DNA of 64,000 bases from Microbispora hainanensis (GCF_006874475.1 NZ_VIRM01000036.1:22387-86386); one strand, 5' to 3'; positions 1 through 8,707 are shown, counted from the stretch's first letter. Translations and numbers: made by a program. Notes: generated by a model not told the origin, from the sequence alone.

Positions 1-4
1 GACC

Positions 5-928
5 ATGACGTACGACCTGACCGATCTTCAGCTGTTCCTACAGGTAGTCGACGAGGGCAGCATCACCGGGGGCGCGGAGCGGTCACACCTGTCGCTGGCT
101 TCGGCCAGCACGAGGATCAAGGCGATGGAGAAGGCTCTGGGAGCGCCGCTGCTGATCCGGCATCGCCGTGGTGTCGTGCCGTCACCGGCAGGGTGGCTGC
201 TGGTGGCCCATGCCCGTCAGGTCGTTGAGCAGATTGCTCGGATGCGTTCTGAATTGTCGCGATATTCCGACGGCCTGCGGTCCACATTGGTGATCTCGGC
301 GAATACTTCGGCAACCGAAACGCTCGTGTCGTCGGTGATAGTCGGCTTCATGGCCGACAATCCCGACATCGACCTGGAGCTGGAGGAGCGGCCGAGCCAC
401 GAGATAGTCGCCGCCGTCACCGACGGCCGGGCGGAGCTGGGGATCATCGCCGACACGGTGGACTCGGGCCGGCTGGAACGGGCGATGCTGCGTCCCGACC
501 CGCTGGTCGTCGTCACGCCGCCAGGCCACGCGCTGGCCGCGCGGGCTCACGTCGCGTTCAGCGAGTGCCTCGGCCACCCGTTCGTCGGCTTCACCGAGGG
601 GAACCCGCTGCAGGAGCACCTGAGCGGGCAGGCCCAGCCGCTCGGGCTCCGCCCTCGCTATCGGGCGCATCTGCCGACGACGGAGGCGATCTGCAGCGCG
701 GTGGCGGCCGGCGTCGGCATCGCGGTGGTTCCCGCGCGCGCGATCGACCGTTGGCGGCGTACGTACGACCTGCGGGTCGTGGACCTGACGAACTCCTGGG
801 CCAAGCGCAACCTGCTGTTGTGCGGCCGGCGCTGGTCCGGGCTCTCCGGCGCCGCGGCGGCGCTCGCCGTACGCCTCACCGCACACGAGGTGCCCCCCGC
901 CCCACCGGACGACGGCGGCGTGGCCTGA
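5..928 (+). CDS. LysR family transcriptional regulator
   Basis: DNA-binding regulator of 307 residues, the usual LysR length. Residues about 5-65 form the winged helix-turn-helix (LQLFLQVVDEGSITGGAE, then a SLASASTRI recognition helix), and residues about 92-300 form a periplasmic-binding-protein-like effector domain with the typical GIAVVPARA segment near the C-terminus. The ATG lies five bases from the window edge, so no ribosome binding site can be judged and a longer form cannot be excluded. It converges on the TetR gene that follows. LysR proteins normally control a divergent neighbour, which here would lie outside the window, so the target is unknown. Family call is firm; function is not. 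Confidence 0.9.
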   Translation: MTYDLTDLQLFLQVVDEGSITGGAERSHLSLASASTRIKAMEKALGAPLLIRHRRGVVPSPAGWLLVAHARQVVEQIARMRSELSRYSDGLRSTLVISANTSATETLVSSVIVGFMADNPDIDLELEERPSHEIVAAVTDGRAELGIIADTVDSGRLERAMLRPDPLVVVTPPGHALAARAHVAFSECLGHPFVGFTEGNPLQEHLSGQAQPLGLRPRYRAHLPTTEAICSAVAAGVGIAVVPARAIDRWRRTYDLRVVDLTNSWAKRNLLLCGRRWSGLSGAAAALAVRLTAHEVPPAPPDDGGVA

Positions 929-952
929 GCGTGGGAGAGGGCGCCGCCTGGT

Positions 953-1579
953 TCACCGGCCGTAGAGCAGCGAGGTCCACGCATTGGTGAGCACGTCGAT
1001 GAGGACCTGCTCGTCGTCGAAGGGCGGCACCCCTGCGGCGGCGAGGTAGTAGAGCCGTTCGCCCAGCCAGGTCAGCGAGGCGGCCACGGCGCGTACGTCC
1101 GCGTCGCCGAGGTGCCGCAGCGCCTCCGGGTCGGATCGGATGCGGGCCACGGCGGCCTCGGTGAACAGGTCCATCTGTTCGAGCCACAGGGCGCGCAGGT
1201 CGTCATCGGAGCCCCAGCTCTCCACGATCGCCATGAGCACGCCCGCGTTCGCGCGCCACAGCCGTGCGCCGTCGGTCACGCCGGCCCGGAGCGCGGCAGC
1301 CGGGTCCTGCCGCCCGCCGGTCCAGGGCTCGGCCGCCTGCTGTCCCTGCGTCACGGCCTCGCGTACGAGCTCGGCGAGCACCGCCTGCTTACTCGGGAAA
1401 TAGAAGTAGAAGCTGGCCCGGGACACCTTGGCCGCGGTCAGGATGTCGCTCACGCTCAGGGTGTCGAAGCAGCGCTCCCGCAGCAGCTCACGCGTCGCCG
1501 ACAGGATGCGCTCCCGAAGCTCTGCGGAGGCCGCGGCGCCCGAACGGCGCGCGGAGGGAACGGTGCGCTTGGAAGACAT
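953..1579 (-). CDS. TetR/AcrR family transcriptional regulator
   Basis: Repressor of 208 residues. Residues about 20-66 are a TetR helix-turn-helix (ILSATRELLRERCF, then VSRASFYFYFPSKQAVLAEL); the rest is the helical ligand-binding domain. The start is the ATG at 1577-1579, beginning MSSKRTVP; the frame stays open far upstream but only as a shadow of other genes. It is divergent from the glyoxalase/aldo-keto reductase pair, and two perfect palindromes sit between them, so it very probably represses both its own gene and that pair. The ligand is unknown; the adjacent enzymes suggest a reactive carbonyl or electrophile (inference). Confidence 0.92.
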   Translation of the reverse strand: MSSKRTVPSARRSGAAASAELRERILSATRELLRERCFDTLSVSDILTAAKVSRASFYFYFPSKQAVLAELVREAVTQGQQAAEPWTGGRQDPAAALRAGVTDGARLWRANAGVLMAIVESWGSDDDLRALWLEQMDLFTEAAVARIRSDPEALRHLGDADVRAVAASLTWLGERLYYLAAAGVPPFDDEQVLIDVLTNAWTSLLYGR

Positions 1580-1600
1580 GCGACCAAGAGTACGACGGCA

Positions 1601-1647
1601 TGTATGGACGGCACGTCCATACATTTGATCTGGACGATATGTCCAGA
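1601..1647. promoter_or_regulatory. Two tandem palindromic operators, probable TetR binding sites
   Basis: Site 1 is TGTATGGAC-N5-GTCCATACA (1601-1623) and site 2 is TCTGGAC-N5-GTCCAGA (1629-1647). Both are perfect inverted repeats sharing a GGAC-N5-GTCC core with centres 26 bp apart. They lie in the 88-bp gap between the divergent TetR and glyoxalase genes. Assignment to the adjacent TetR is inference from position and symmetry. Confidence 0.8.
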
Positions 1648-1660
1648 CAGTGTGTATGGT
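1631..1660 (+). promoter_or_regulatory. Candidate promoter of the glyoxalase/aldo-keto reductase pair
   Basis: TGGACG (1631-1636) and TATGGT (1655-1660), 18 bp apart, each match four of six consensus bases. The -10 lies 7 bases before the ATG at 1668 and no Shine-Dalgarno is visible, so the message may be leaderless. The -35 and spacer fall inside operator site 2, which would explain repression by occlusion. Weak matches; inferred. Confidence 0.45.
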
Positions 1661-1667
1661 CCTTGCC

Positions 1668-2114
1668 ATGACGCACATCGCGATCCATCTGGTCGTCTCC
1701 GATCCCGACAAGGCCGCCGCCTGGTACGCCGAGGCATTGGGCGCGCGCGAGACCGGCCGTCTCACCCTGCCCGGAGGGCGCACCCTGACCGTCGACCTCG
1801 TGCTCGGCGACACCCGTCTCGCTGTGGCAGGGGAGATGCCCGAGCGGGGCATGTGTTCCCCGGCCGCGCTCGGCGGCACGTCCGCGGCCCTGCACCTGCA
1901 GGTCGCGGACGTCGACGCCGCCTGGGAACGGGCGCTGAAGGAGGGCGCCACGGTCTTCGAGCCCCTGCACGACGCCTTCTGGGGTGAGCGCACCGGCCAG
2001 TTGCTCGACCCGTACGGGCATCGCTGGGCACTGAACCAGCACATAAGAGACGTGTCGCAGGAAGAGATCGCCGCCGCCGCCGCGAAGCTGTTCACCGGAT
2101 CGGTGACGGCATGA
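1668..2114 (+). CDS. VOC family (glyoxalase/bleomycin resistance-like) protein
   Basis: A 148-residue vicinal-oxygen-chelate fold protein. It opens MTHIAIHLVVSDPDKAAAWY, the usual first strand and helix of this fold, and ends with a metal-ligand-type segment (LLDPYGHRWAL). Members act as glyoxalases, dioxygenases or drug-binding proteins, and the substrate cannot be read from sequence. The start is the ATG at 1668 rather than the upstream in-frame GTG at 1650, because conservation begins there and the promoter overlaps the extension. Its stop overlaps the next start (ATGA), so it is coupled with the aldo-keto reductase. Expression is probably released when the divergent TetR binds its ligand. 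Confidence 0.88.
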   Translation: MTHIAIHLVVSDPDKAAAWYAEALGARETGRLTLPGGRTLTVDLVLGDTRLAVAGEMPERGMCSPAALGGTSAALHLQVADVDAAWERALKEGATVFEPLHDAFWGERTGQLLDPYGHRWALNQHIRDVSQEEIAAAAAKLFTGSVTA

Positions 2115-3115
2115 GATACCGGACGCTGGGCGCGAGCGGCCTGCGGGTCTCCGAGCTGATCCTGGGCGCCATGACCTTCGGCGAGCAGGGCGGCGTCGGC
2201 GCGCCGCTGCCGGAGTGCCGGCGCATGCTCGACCTGTACGCCGAGGCCGGCGGCAACATGATCGACACTGCGATCAACTACCGCGACGGGGCCAGCGAGC
2301 GGATACTCGGCGAGCTGCTGGAGGGCAGGCGCGAGTCGTTCGTGCTGGGCACGAAATACACCGTGTCGCGCGACCGCGCCGACCCCAACGCGGCCGGGAA
2401 CCACCGCAAGAACCTGCGGGCGTCGCTGGAGACCAGCCTGCGCCGGCTGCGTACGGACTACCTGGACGTCTACTGGGTGCACATGTGGGACCGCGACACG
2501 CCGATCGAGGAGACCATGCGCGCACTGGACGACGCGGTCCGCTCCGGCAAGGTTCTGTACGTGGGGATCTCCGACGCCCCCGCTTGGATCGTGTCGCGGG
2601 CCAACACGCTGGCGCAGTGGCATGGGTGGAGCCCGTTCATCGGTCTCCAGGTGCCGTACAGCCTGCTCCAGCGTGACATCGAACGCGAGCTGCTGCCGAT
2701 GGCCGAGTCGCTGGGGCTGGGCGTCACCGCGTGGAGCCCGCTGGGCGGCGGCGTGCTGTCCGGCAAGTACACCCGCCCCGGCGCCCCCGCGACCGGTGGC
2801 CGGCTGAAGGCGGAGTCGCTCTCGGCCCGTGATCACGCGATGTCCCGGGTGGTGCAGGACGTCGCCGACGACCTCGGCGCGACGCCCTCCCAGGTGGCCA
2901 TCGCGTGGACCGCGAGCCGGTCGCGCGTGATCCATCCCATCGTCGGGGCGCGCGATCTCGACCAGCTCCGCGACAACCTCGCCGCCGCCGACCTCACCCT
3001 GCCGCCGGAAAGCATCGCCCGTCTGGAGGAGGCCACCGGCTTCGAGCTCGGATTCCCCGGGGACTTCATCTCCCAGACGTCCCCGTGGGTCTTCGGTTCG
3101 GCGCTCGTGGGCTGA
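2111..3115 (+). CDS. Aldo/keto reductase
   Basis: NADPH-dependent carbonyl reductase of 334 residues, a typical length for this (beta/alpha)8 barrel. The catalytic set is visible: Asp in MIDTAINY together with Tyr, Lys in VLGTKYT and His in DVYWVHMWD. GVTAWSPLGGGVLSGKY is the common cofactor-side motif. Translation is coupled to the glyoxalase gene by an ATGA overlap, so the two probably detoxify a shared carbonyl substrate under TetR control. The natural substrate is unknown. Confidence 0.93.
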   Translation: MRYRTLGASGLRVSELILGAMTFGEQGGVGAPLPECRRMLDLYAEAGGNMIDTAINYRDGASERILGELLEGRRESFVLGTKYTVSRDRADPNAAGNHRKNLRASLETSLRRLRTDYLDVYWVHMWDRDTPIEETMRALDDAVRSGKVLYVGISDAPAWIVSRANTLAQWHGWSPFIGLQVPYSLLQRDIERELLPMAESLGLGVTAWSPLGGGVLSGKYTRPGAPATGGRLKAESLSARDHAMSRVVQDVADDLGATPSQVAIAWTASRSRVIHPIVGARDLDQLRDNLAAADLTLPPESIARLEEATGFELGFPGDFISQTSPWVFGSALVG

Positions 3116-3138
3116 CGTCACGAAAAAGCCGGACCTTC

Positions 3139-3588
3139 TCAGGTCAGCGCCTGCTTCAGGAGCGCGGCGATCCTCGCCTCGACCTCGGGGGTCAGCTCGG
3201 TCAGGGCGTACGACGCCGGCCACATGGCGCCGTCGTCGAGGTTGGCCGCGTCGCTGAAGCCGAGCGTCGCGTAGCGGGCCTTGAACTTCGCCGCGGCCTG
3301 GAAGAAGCAGACCATCTTGCCGTTGTGGGCGTACGCCGGCATGCCGTACCACAGCTTCGGGGTCAGGGTGGGCGCGCTGGCCTTGATCACGGCGTGCAGC
3401 CGCTCGGCGATGACCCGGTCGGACTCCGGCATCTCGGCGATCTTCGCGAGCACCTCGCTCTCCGTGTCGGCCTTGGCGCCCCGCCGCGCGCTCGTCTTGA
3501 GCTCCTTGGCGCGATCCTTCATCGCGTCGCGCTCTTCCTCGGTGAACCCGTCGTACGTCTGGCCCTTGGCGGTGGTGGTCTTCGACAT
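3139..3588 (-). CDS. DUF1801 domain-containing protein
   Basis: A 149-residue cytoplasmic protein with a basic, charged N-terminal extension (about residues 1-45) followed by a DUF1801/YdhG-like domain (KLWYGMPAYAHNGKMVCFF is characteristic). The start is the ATG at 3586-3588, preceded by GAGGAAG at good spacing; the longer open frame upstream is a shadow of the next gene. It lies 53 bp downstream of an AhpD-like gene on the same strand, so the two are probably co-transcribed. Some relatives are called iron chaperones by similarity to frataxin-like folds; no specific role is shown here. Confidence 0.85.
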   Translation of the reverse strand: MSKTTTAKGQTYDGFTEEERDAMKDRAKELKTSARRGAKADTESEVLAKIAEMPESDRVIAERLHAVIKASAPTLTPKLWYGMPAYAHNGKMVCFFQAAAKFKARYATLGFSDAANLDDGAMWPASYALTELTPEVEARIAALLKQALT

Positions 3589-3641
3589 GACGACTTCCTC
3601 TCTCTGTGATGTGTCGTTGTGAACGGTGATGGGGGACGGCG

Positions 3642-4097
3642 TCACCACTGGCCCGCCTGCCGGCGGGCCGGCACGTTGAGCCGGTTGAAGGCGTTGGCGA
3701 TCGCGATGTTGAGCAGCAGCGCGGCCAGCTCCTTCTGGTCGAAGTGCGTGGCGGCCATGTCCCACACCTCGTCGGGCACGGGGTCGGGCCGGTCGGCGAG
3801 CCGGGTCACGGCCTCGGTCAGGGCCAGCGCGGCGCGCTCCTCGTCGCTGAACCACGGCGTCTCCCGCCACGCGGCGACGGCGTGCACCTGGTCTGCGGTC
3901 GCGCCGTGCCGCCGGGCCTCGTGGACGCCCCCGGCGACGCAGGGAGCACAGCCGTTGATCTGGCTGGCCCGCAGGTGGCTCAGCGCCAGCACCCTGCCGT
4001 CCACTCCGGCGCCCGCGACGGCCCTGTTGAGCGCCATCAGGGCCTCCATCGCCTCGGGGATCAGAGCCGCCGGGTTCGGCATGCGCTCGGTCGACAT
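3642..4097 (-). CDS. Carboxymuconolactone decarboxylase / AhpD-like protein
   Basis: A 151-residue all-helical protein of the CMD/AhpD superfamily. The redox motif CAPC followed by a His (INGCAPCVAGGVH) is the peroxidatic/resolving cysteine pair seen in AhpD-type alkylhydroperoxidases rather than in true decarboxylases. The start is the ATG at 4095-4097 with GAAGGAG eight bases upstream; the frame extends further but without a binding site. It is first gene of a likely two-gene unit with the DUF1801 gene. A role in peroxide or thiol-redox defence is inferred from the motif. Confidence 0.88.
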   Translation of the reverse strand: MSTERMPNPAALIPEAMEALMALNRAVAGAGVDGRVLALSHLRASQINGCAPCVAGGVHEARRHGATADQVHAVAAWRETPWFSDEERAALALTEAVTRLADRPDPVPDEVWDMAATHFDQKELAALLLNIAIANAFNRLNVPARRQAGQW

Positions 4098-4252
4098 CGC
4101 TGCTCCTTCGTCGCGGGTGTTTCCGACAGGCGTTATCCGACCATCGCCGTGCCCGGTGCCGCCTGCCCCGTGGGACACCGTGGGACACCGATAGCGCTCT
4201 TGACCTGCGCGAACGCGTCGCCGATCCGTCCGTACGGGCCGGGACGGGTACG

Positions 4253-6508
4253 GTGTTTCACGTGTCCAGCCCCCAGGAACGACTGGTGGCTCAGCTCGCC
4301 CGGATCAAGGAGCTGAGCGGGCTCAGCCTGCGCGCCCTCGCCCGCCAGACAGGGCTGAGCAGCTCGTCGTTGTCGCGATATCTGACCGGCCGGCTCGTGC
4401 CGCCGTGGGAGGCCGTCGTGGCGCTGTGCCGGGCCGTGGGACGCGATCCCCGGCCCCTGCGCGCGCTGTGGGCCGAGGCGGCCGAAGCCGGAGCGGCGCC
4501 CGCCCGGCGGCGCAACGATCTGCCGGCCGACCTGTTCGACTTCACCGGCAGGGAAGCGGAGTGCGCGCTGGTCGAAGAGCTGATCCGCACCACCGGAGCG
4601 TCGGCGATCGACGGCATGGCGGGTGTGGGCAAGACCAGCCTGGCCGTACACGTGGCCCATCGGCTCGTCCCCGCGTTCCCGGACGGCGGGCTCTATCTCG
4701 ACCTGCAGGGCTTCACCCCGGGGCAGGAGCCGCTGGAGCCGCACGCCGCGCTGGGCCGGCTGCTGGGCGCGCTGGACGTCACGCACCCCCCGGCCGGCAC
4801 CGCCGAACGCGCGGCGCTGTGGCGGTCGGAGCTGTCCCGCCTGCGGGTTCTCGTCGTGCTCGACAACGCGGTCGACGCCGAGCAGGTGCGTCCGCTGCTC
4901 CCGGGCGCGGGGAAGTCCGCGGTGCTGGTCACCAGCCGCCACCGGCTGGTCAGCCTGGACGCGGTGCCGCCGGTGTCCCTGGAGCCGCTGGCCGACGACG
5001 ACGCGGCGCACCTGTTCGGCCGGGCCGCCGGGCTCTCGCTCACCGAAGAGGAGGCGGTCGGCCAGGTGCTGCGCCAGTGCGGCGGGCTCCCGCTGGCGCT
5101 GCGGATGGCGGGCGCGCGGCTTCGCCACCGCCCGGGCTGGACGGTGGCCGTGCTGGCCGAGCGGCTGCGCGCCACCCCCAGCCGCTTCGACTCGGCCTTC
5201 GGCATGTCGCTGCAGCAGCTCGACACGGCTCAGCGCCGCATGTTCCGGCTGCTGGGCGTGCTGCCGGGCACCGACTTCGACGCGTCGGCGGCGGGCGCGC
5301 TCGCCGACATGCCGCCCGACCGGGCCGCCGCCGCGCTGGAGGAGCTGGTCGACGCCCACCTGGTGCAGGAGCCCACGCCCGGGCGATATCGGATGCACGA
5401 TCTGATCCGGCAGTACGCGGCGGACCTCGCCGCCGACGAGGAGCCACGGGCCGAGGCCGCGCTGCGCCGGGTGCTGACGCACTACCTGGCGCAGGCCGTC
5501 GCCCACGACCGCACGCTGCCCTCGCCGCACCGCAAGGACCCCGCGCCGGGAGACCCGGCGAAGGCGATGGCGTGGTTCGACCTCGAATACGTCAACCTCG
5601 TGGCCTGCTTCGACGCCGCCGTACGGCTCGGCATGGACGAGGTGGTGGCCGAGCTGCCGCAGGCCATGCGGGTCTGGTTCTTCCGGCACCGCGGCACCGA
5701 CGACCAGGCACGCCTGCTCGAGGCCGCCGCGGACGCCGCGGGGCGTCTCGGCCGTGGTCGGCAGCGGGCCGCGCTGCTCGCGGACCTCGGCTTCGCCCAT
5801 GCCGCCGCCGGACGTCTCGGCGAGGCGCTGTCGGCCTACGAGGCGGCCGAGCGGTCGGGGCCGGACGACGACATCGCCGCCGCCCTCGCGCTGCGCATCG
5901 GCTTCGTACGCCGAGACCTCGGCGACCTCGAAGCGGCGCGGGCGCACTTCCGCCGGGCACGCGAGCTGTTCGAGAAGCTCGGGCACCGGATGGGGCAGTC
6001 GCAGGCGCTGGCCTTCGACGGATGGGTGACGCTCCACCTCGGGCGGCGTGGCGAAGCCGTCGAGCTCGCCCGGGCGTCCCTCGCCCTGGCGGACGGGCCC
6101 GCGCGGGTCACCGGGCTCGTCACGCTCGGTCTCGCGCTGGCGCCGGACGATCAGGCGGAGTCGCTACGCACGCTGCACGACGCGTTGACGCTGTCCGAGC
6201 AGCACAATCTCCAGCACAACCAGGCCTGGTGTCACAACTATCTCGGTGTCGCGCTGCGGATCACGGGTTCGCCCGAGAAGGCGCTCGACCACCACCGGCG
6301 GGCCTTCGAGCTGCTGGAACCGCTGGCCGAGGTGCAGATGGAGATCGATTTCCTGCACACCTACGCCGAGACCTGCCGCGCGGCGGGCCGCCCTGACGAG
6401 GCGCTGGCCCTGCTCGACCGGACGATCGAGCTCGCGCGTGAGCTGGGCCGGCCGCACGACGAGGAGCTCGCCCGCGCGGCGCGGGACGCCGTGCGCGCCG
6501 CCCGCTGA
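4253..6508 (+). CDS. XRE-type HTH / NB-ARC ATPase / TPR regulator (STAND family)
   Basis: A 751-residue signal-transduction ATPase. Residues about 12-65 form an XRE helix-turn-helix (LSLRALARQTGLSSSSLSRY). The NB-ARC module follows: Walker A GMAGVGKTS at about 121-129, Walker B-like RVLVVLDNA near 200, VLVTSRH sensor, GGLPLAL near 283 and MHDLIRQYA near 382. Tetratricopeptide-like helical repeats fill about 440-745. Layout resembles AfsR-type regulators but with an XRE head instead of a SARP/BTAD domain. The start is the GTG at 4253; a second in-frame GTG at 4262 is possible. It is monocistronic and divergent from the AhpD-like operon. Such proteins regulate secondary metabolism or development; the target is unknown. 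Confidence 0.9.
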   Translation: MFHVSSPQERLVAQLARIKELSGLSLRALARQTGLSSSSLSRYLTGRLVPPWEAVVALCRAVGRDPRPLRALWAEAAEAGAAPARRRNDLPADLFDFTGREAECALVEELIRTTGASAIDGMAGVGKTSLAVHVAHRLVPAFPDGGLYLDLQGFTPGQEPLEPHAALGRLLGALDVTHPPAGTAERAALWRSELSRLRVLVVLDNAVDAEQVRPLLPGAGKSAVLVTSRHRLVSLDAVPPVSLEPLADDDAAHLFGRAAGLSLTEEEAVGQVLRQCGGLPLALRMAGARLRHRPGWTVAVLAERLRATPSRFDSAFGMSLQQLDTAQRRMFRLLGVLPGTDFDASAAGALADMPPDRAAAALEELVDAHLVQEPTPGRYRMHDLIRQYAADLAADEEPRAEAALRRVLTHYLAQAVAHDRTLPSPHRKDPAPGDPAKAMAWFDLEYVNLVACFDAAVRLGMDEVVAELPQAMRVWFFRHRGTDDQARLLEAAADAAGRLGRGRQRAALLADLGFAHAAAGRLGEALSAYEAAERSGPDDDIAAALALRIGFVRRDLGDLEAARAHFRRARELFEKLGHRMGQSQALAFDGWVTLHLGRRGEAVELARASLALADGPARVTGLVTLGLALAPDDQAESLRTLHDALTLSEQHNLQHNQAWCHNYLGVALRITGSPEKALDHHRRAFELLEPLAEVQMEIDFLHTYAETCRAAGRPDEALALLDRTIELARELGRPHDEELARAARDAVRAAR

Positions 6509-6583
6509 GGCTTTTTTCTGATCATTTCGGGTTCCTGCCCACCGCCCGGCCGTTAGGTTGGGGGGTCGCGGGAGGAGATGATC

Positions 6584-7660
6584 ATGCCGGGTCGTGATGC
6601 ACCCGTTCCTGCCGGACCTGGACCGGGCGTGAGGCGTCCACACCTGCCGGCGACGCTCGCCGTTCCCGCCTGGCTCGTCGCGGCGGCCCTGGCCGCCGTT
6701 CCGACGTGGGAGCTGCGGCGGGAGCGGTGGGAACTGGAGCACGGATTCTTCGAGATCCAGGGGTGCGTCGGTATGCTGGGCGGCGACGAATGGCCGCTCT
6801 CCACGCTGCGCGATGACCTGTCGAGGGTGATGGAAACCGCCGAGAGCTGGGCGGTTCCCGCTCTGGCCGTGCTCCTGGGGCTCCTGGCGTACGTACGCGA
6901 CACGGGCCGCGAGATCGTCGGCCGGCGGGTGGCGGGGCTCCTCGTCGTGATCGCCGTCGTCGAGCCCCTCACCCCGATGTACCTCGAGCCGGAGGGCTGC
7001 GTACAGACGATTCCGATACTCAGCGCCGAGTGGTTCCGCAGGGTGCTCGACAGCTGGGGATCGAACCAGCTGTGCCTCCTTCTGGCGGCGGCGCTCGTGT
7101 TCGCCGCGGCGCGTACGGCGGCCGGGGGAAAACCGGCCATCGAGAGCACCGGGACGGCGTGGCGTCGTCCGGTGGCGGCTCTGATCGACTACCTGGTCGT
7201 CGTCGCGGCTCTCCGCCTGGTCCTGGAACCGGCCTGGTCGCTGGTCGATTCGAGCATCTGGTTCACCTGGTTCGACCAGGGCCTGCTGGGACGACTCGGC
7301 GACGTGCTGGAGGGCAGGGGGCGGCCCGAGGAACTGCTCGCCCTGTTCACGTTGCTCCTCTATGTCTGGGCGCAGCACGCCGTGTGGGGGCGGACGCTCG
7401 GCAAGCGGCTGCTGCGCGTACGCGTCGTCGACGCGCGGACGGGCGGACGGCTGGGAGCGGGCAGGGCGGCCCTGCGCACGCTGGCCTTCCCCTTCCTCGC
7501 CCTCGTTCCTGACATCGGGCTGGTGCTCCTGCTCGCCGGCGGGCTGGCGGCGTTCCTGGACGCCGGCGGCCAGGTCCTGCACGACCGGCTGCTGGGAGCG
7601 GCGGTCGTACGTCACCCGTCTCTCACCACAGGCGACCCGCATGCCTCTGATCTCGCGTAG
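6584..7660 (+). CDS. RDD family integral membrane protein
   Basis: A 358-residue membrane protein. Hydrophobic segments lie at about 20-40, 88-105, 115-135 and 165-180, and an RDD domain occupies about 190-345, with the defining Arg and Asp in RRPVAALIDYLV, a WGRTLGKRLLRVRVVD loop and the closing DRLLGAAVV. The start is the ATG at 6584, because GGAGGAG (6571-6577) abuts the upstream ATG at 6578 but lies six bases before this one. RDD proteins are poorly characterised; a few have been linked to ion transport. The N-terminal 180 residues have no recognised domain. The next gene overlaps its 3' end. Confidence 0.85.
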   Translation: MPGRDAPVPAGPGPGVRRPHLPATLAVPAWLVAAALAAVPTWELRRERWELEHGFFEIQGCVGMLGGDEWPLSTLRDDLSRVMETAESWAVPALAVLLGLLAYVRDTGREIVGRRVAGLLVVIAVVEPLTPMYLEPEGCVQTIPILSAEWFRRVLDSWGSNQLCLLLAAALVFAAARTAAGGKPAIESTGTAWRRPVAALIDYLVVVAALRLVLEPAWSLVDSSIWFTWFDQGLLGRLGDVLEGRGRPEELLALFTLLLYVWAQHAVWGRTLGKRLLRVRVVDARTGGRLGAGRAALRTLAFPFLALVPDIGLVLLLAGGLAAFLDAGGQVLHDRLLGAAVVRHPSLTTGDPHASDLA

Positions 7661-8051
7661 TGACGGTGAAATGCACGTCCACGACGGCGCCTTCTTCGTC
7701 GTCGACGTGTCGTCGTCCTGGGACCCCTTCGAGCCGTCCGACCACCGCGGCCTCGGGCTCTCGGCAGAGGACGACCTCGTGAGCCTCACGCTCGAAGCAT
7801 GGGACGACGAGCCGGAGGACCAGCGCGACGCCTGGGCGGACGTCGTCACCGGCGTCTTCCGCTCGGAGACCGGAGAAGTCTGCGCGACGACGCTGCACTC
7901 GGACGTGCAGGACGGGTTCCTGCTGCTCGGCGAGCCGGAACGGCTGTGGAACGTACGGGTGTACACGCGGGCCGATGACGACGCGGATCCGCGGGAGCGG
8001 TTCTTAATCCAATTCTGGCCGCGGGAGCCCTCGACCCGCGTCGTGCCCTGA
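7641..8051 (+). CDS. Hypothetical acidic protein
   Basis: A 136-residue soluble, acidic protein with no domain I recognise. The composition (DVSSSWDPFEPSD, EAWDDEPEDQRDAW) and GC-rich third positions look genuinely coding. The start is uncertain: the ATG at 7641 overlaps the RDD gene by 20 bp and has a weak AGGCGA five bases upstream, while the ATG at 7671 (MHVHDGAFF) would give 126 residues without overlap. Overlap with the RDD gene suggests co-expression. Function unknown. Confidence 0.65.
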   Translation: MPLISRSDGEMHVHDGAFFVVDVSSSWDPFEPSDHRGLGLSAEDDLVSLTLEAWDDEPEDQRDAWADVVTGVFRSETGEVCATTLHSDVQDGFLLLGEPERLWNVRVYTRADDDADPRERFLIQFWPREPSTRVVP

Positions 8052-8210
8052 GCAGGTGGCGTCGGTCAACGGCGGGGTCAAGGTATGCGTCCAGCGTGAG
8101 CTGTTCTGCCCGTTCTGCAACCTTCCAGGGAGCAGGCGGAACGCCGGGTAGTGAGCCGCTCGGGACTACCGTTGTGTCGCCCGAGACGCGTCACGACGGA
8201 GAGGACCGAC

Positions 8211-8594
8211 ATGGCAGGCACGCTTCTGGACGAGCTGTACGAGGCCGAGCGGCGGCTGCAGAAGGCGCAGCTCCTCGGTGACGTGGAGGAGCTCGACCGG
8301 CTGCTCGACGAGCGGCTCGTCTTCACGGGACCGCCGGACGGCCGCCTGCACACGGAGGCCAAACAGCTCGATCTCCACAACCACCGCTCGCGTACGCAGG
8401 TGATGACGAAGGTGGCCGAGGAGGACCTCACCGTCGTCGTCTCGGGGACGACCGGAGTCACGTGCTTCCTCGGCACGCTCGAAGGCACCTTCGCCGGCGA
8501 GCCGTTCGCCGGACGGCTGCGCTACACGCGCACCTGGGTGCATACCGACGAGTACGGCTGGCGCGTCCTGGCGGCCCACGCCGGCGAGGCGTGA
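8211..8594 (+). CDS. NTF2-like / DUF4440 family protein
   Basis: A 127-residue protein of the SnoaL/NTF2-like cone fold, DUF4440 type. An N-terminal helix (LLDELYEAERRLQKA) is followed by strands ending in TRTWVHTDEYGWRVLAAHAG, the usual last strand. The start is the ATG at 8211, with GGAGAGG seven bases upstream. These folds bind or transform small hydrophobic ligands, and no catalytic residue can be assigned here. It appears monocistronic and is followed by a strong hairpin. Confidence 0.85.
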   Translation: MAGTLLDELYEAERRLQKAQLLGDVEELDRLLDERLVFTGPPDGRLHTEAKQLDLHNHRSRTQVMTKVAEEDLTVVVSGTTGVTCFLGTLEGTFAGEPFAGRLRYTRTWVHTDEYGWRVLAAHAGEA

Positions 8595-8613
8595 CACCAG
8601 GTCACGACGCGCG

Positions 8614-8645
8614 AGGCCCCTTCGGACCATCGTCCGGAGGGGCCT
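8614..8645 (+). terminator. Hairpin terminator after the DUF4440 gene
   Basis: AGGCCCCTTCGGAC and GTCCGGAGGGGCCT form a 14-bp stem with one mismatch and a four-base CATC loop. It sits 20 bp after the stop codon and is followed only by TCC, so it is a GC-rich hairpin without a long U tract. Confidence 0.75.
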
Positions 8646-8707
8646 TCCAACGTGTGCGGCCGGAAATCCGCGAGCAGCGGATCGGCGTGGCTGCGCGTTC
8701 ACACTGC

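Noticed and set aside
1580..3352. Upstream extension of the minus-strand TetR frame to 799 codons
   Set aside because: It runs opposite to the glyoxalase and aldo-keto reductase genes; a good TetR N-terminus starts at 1579.
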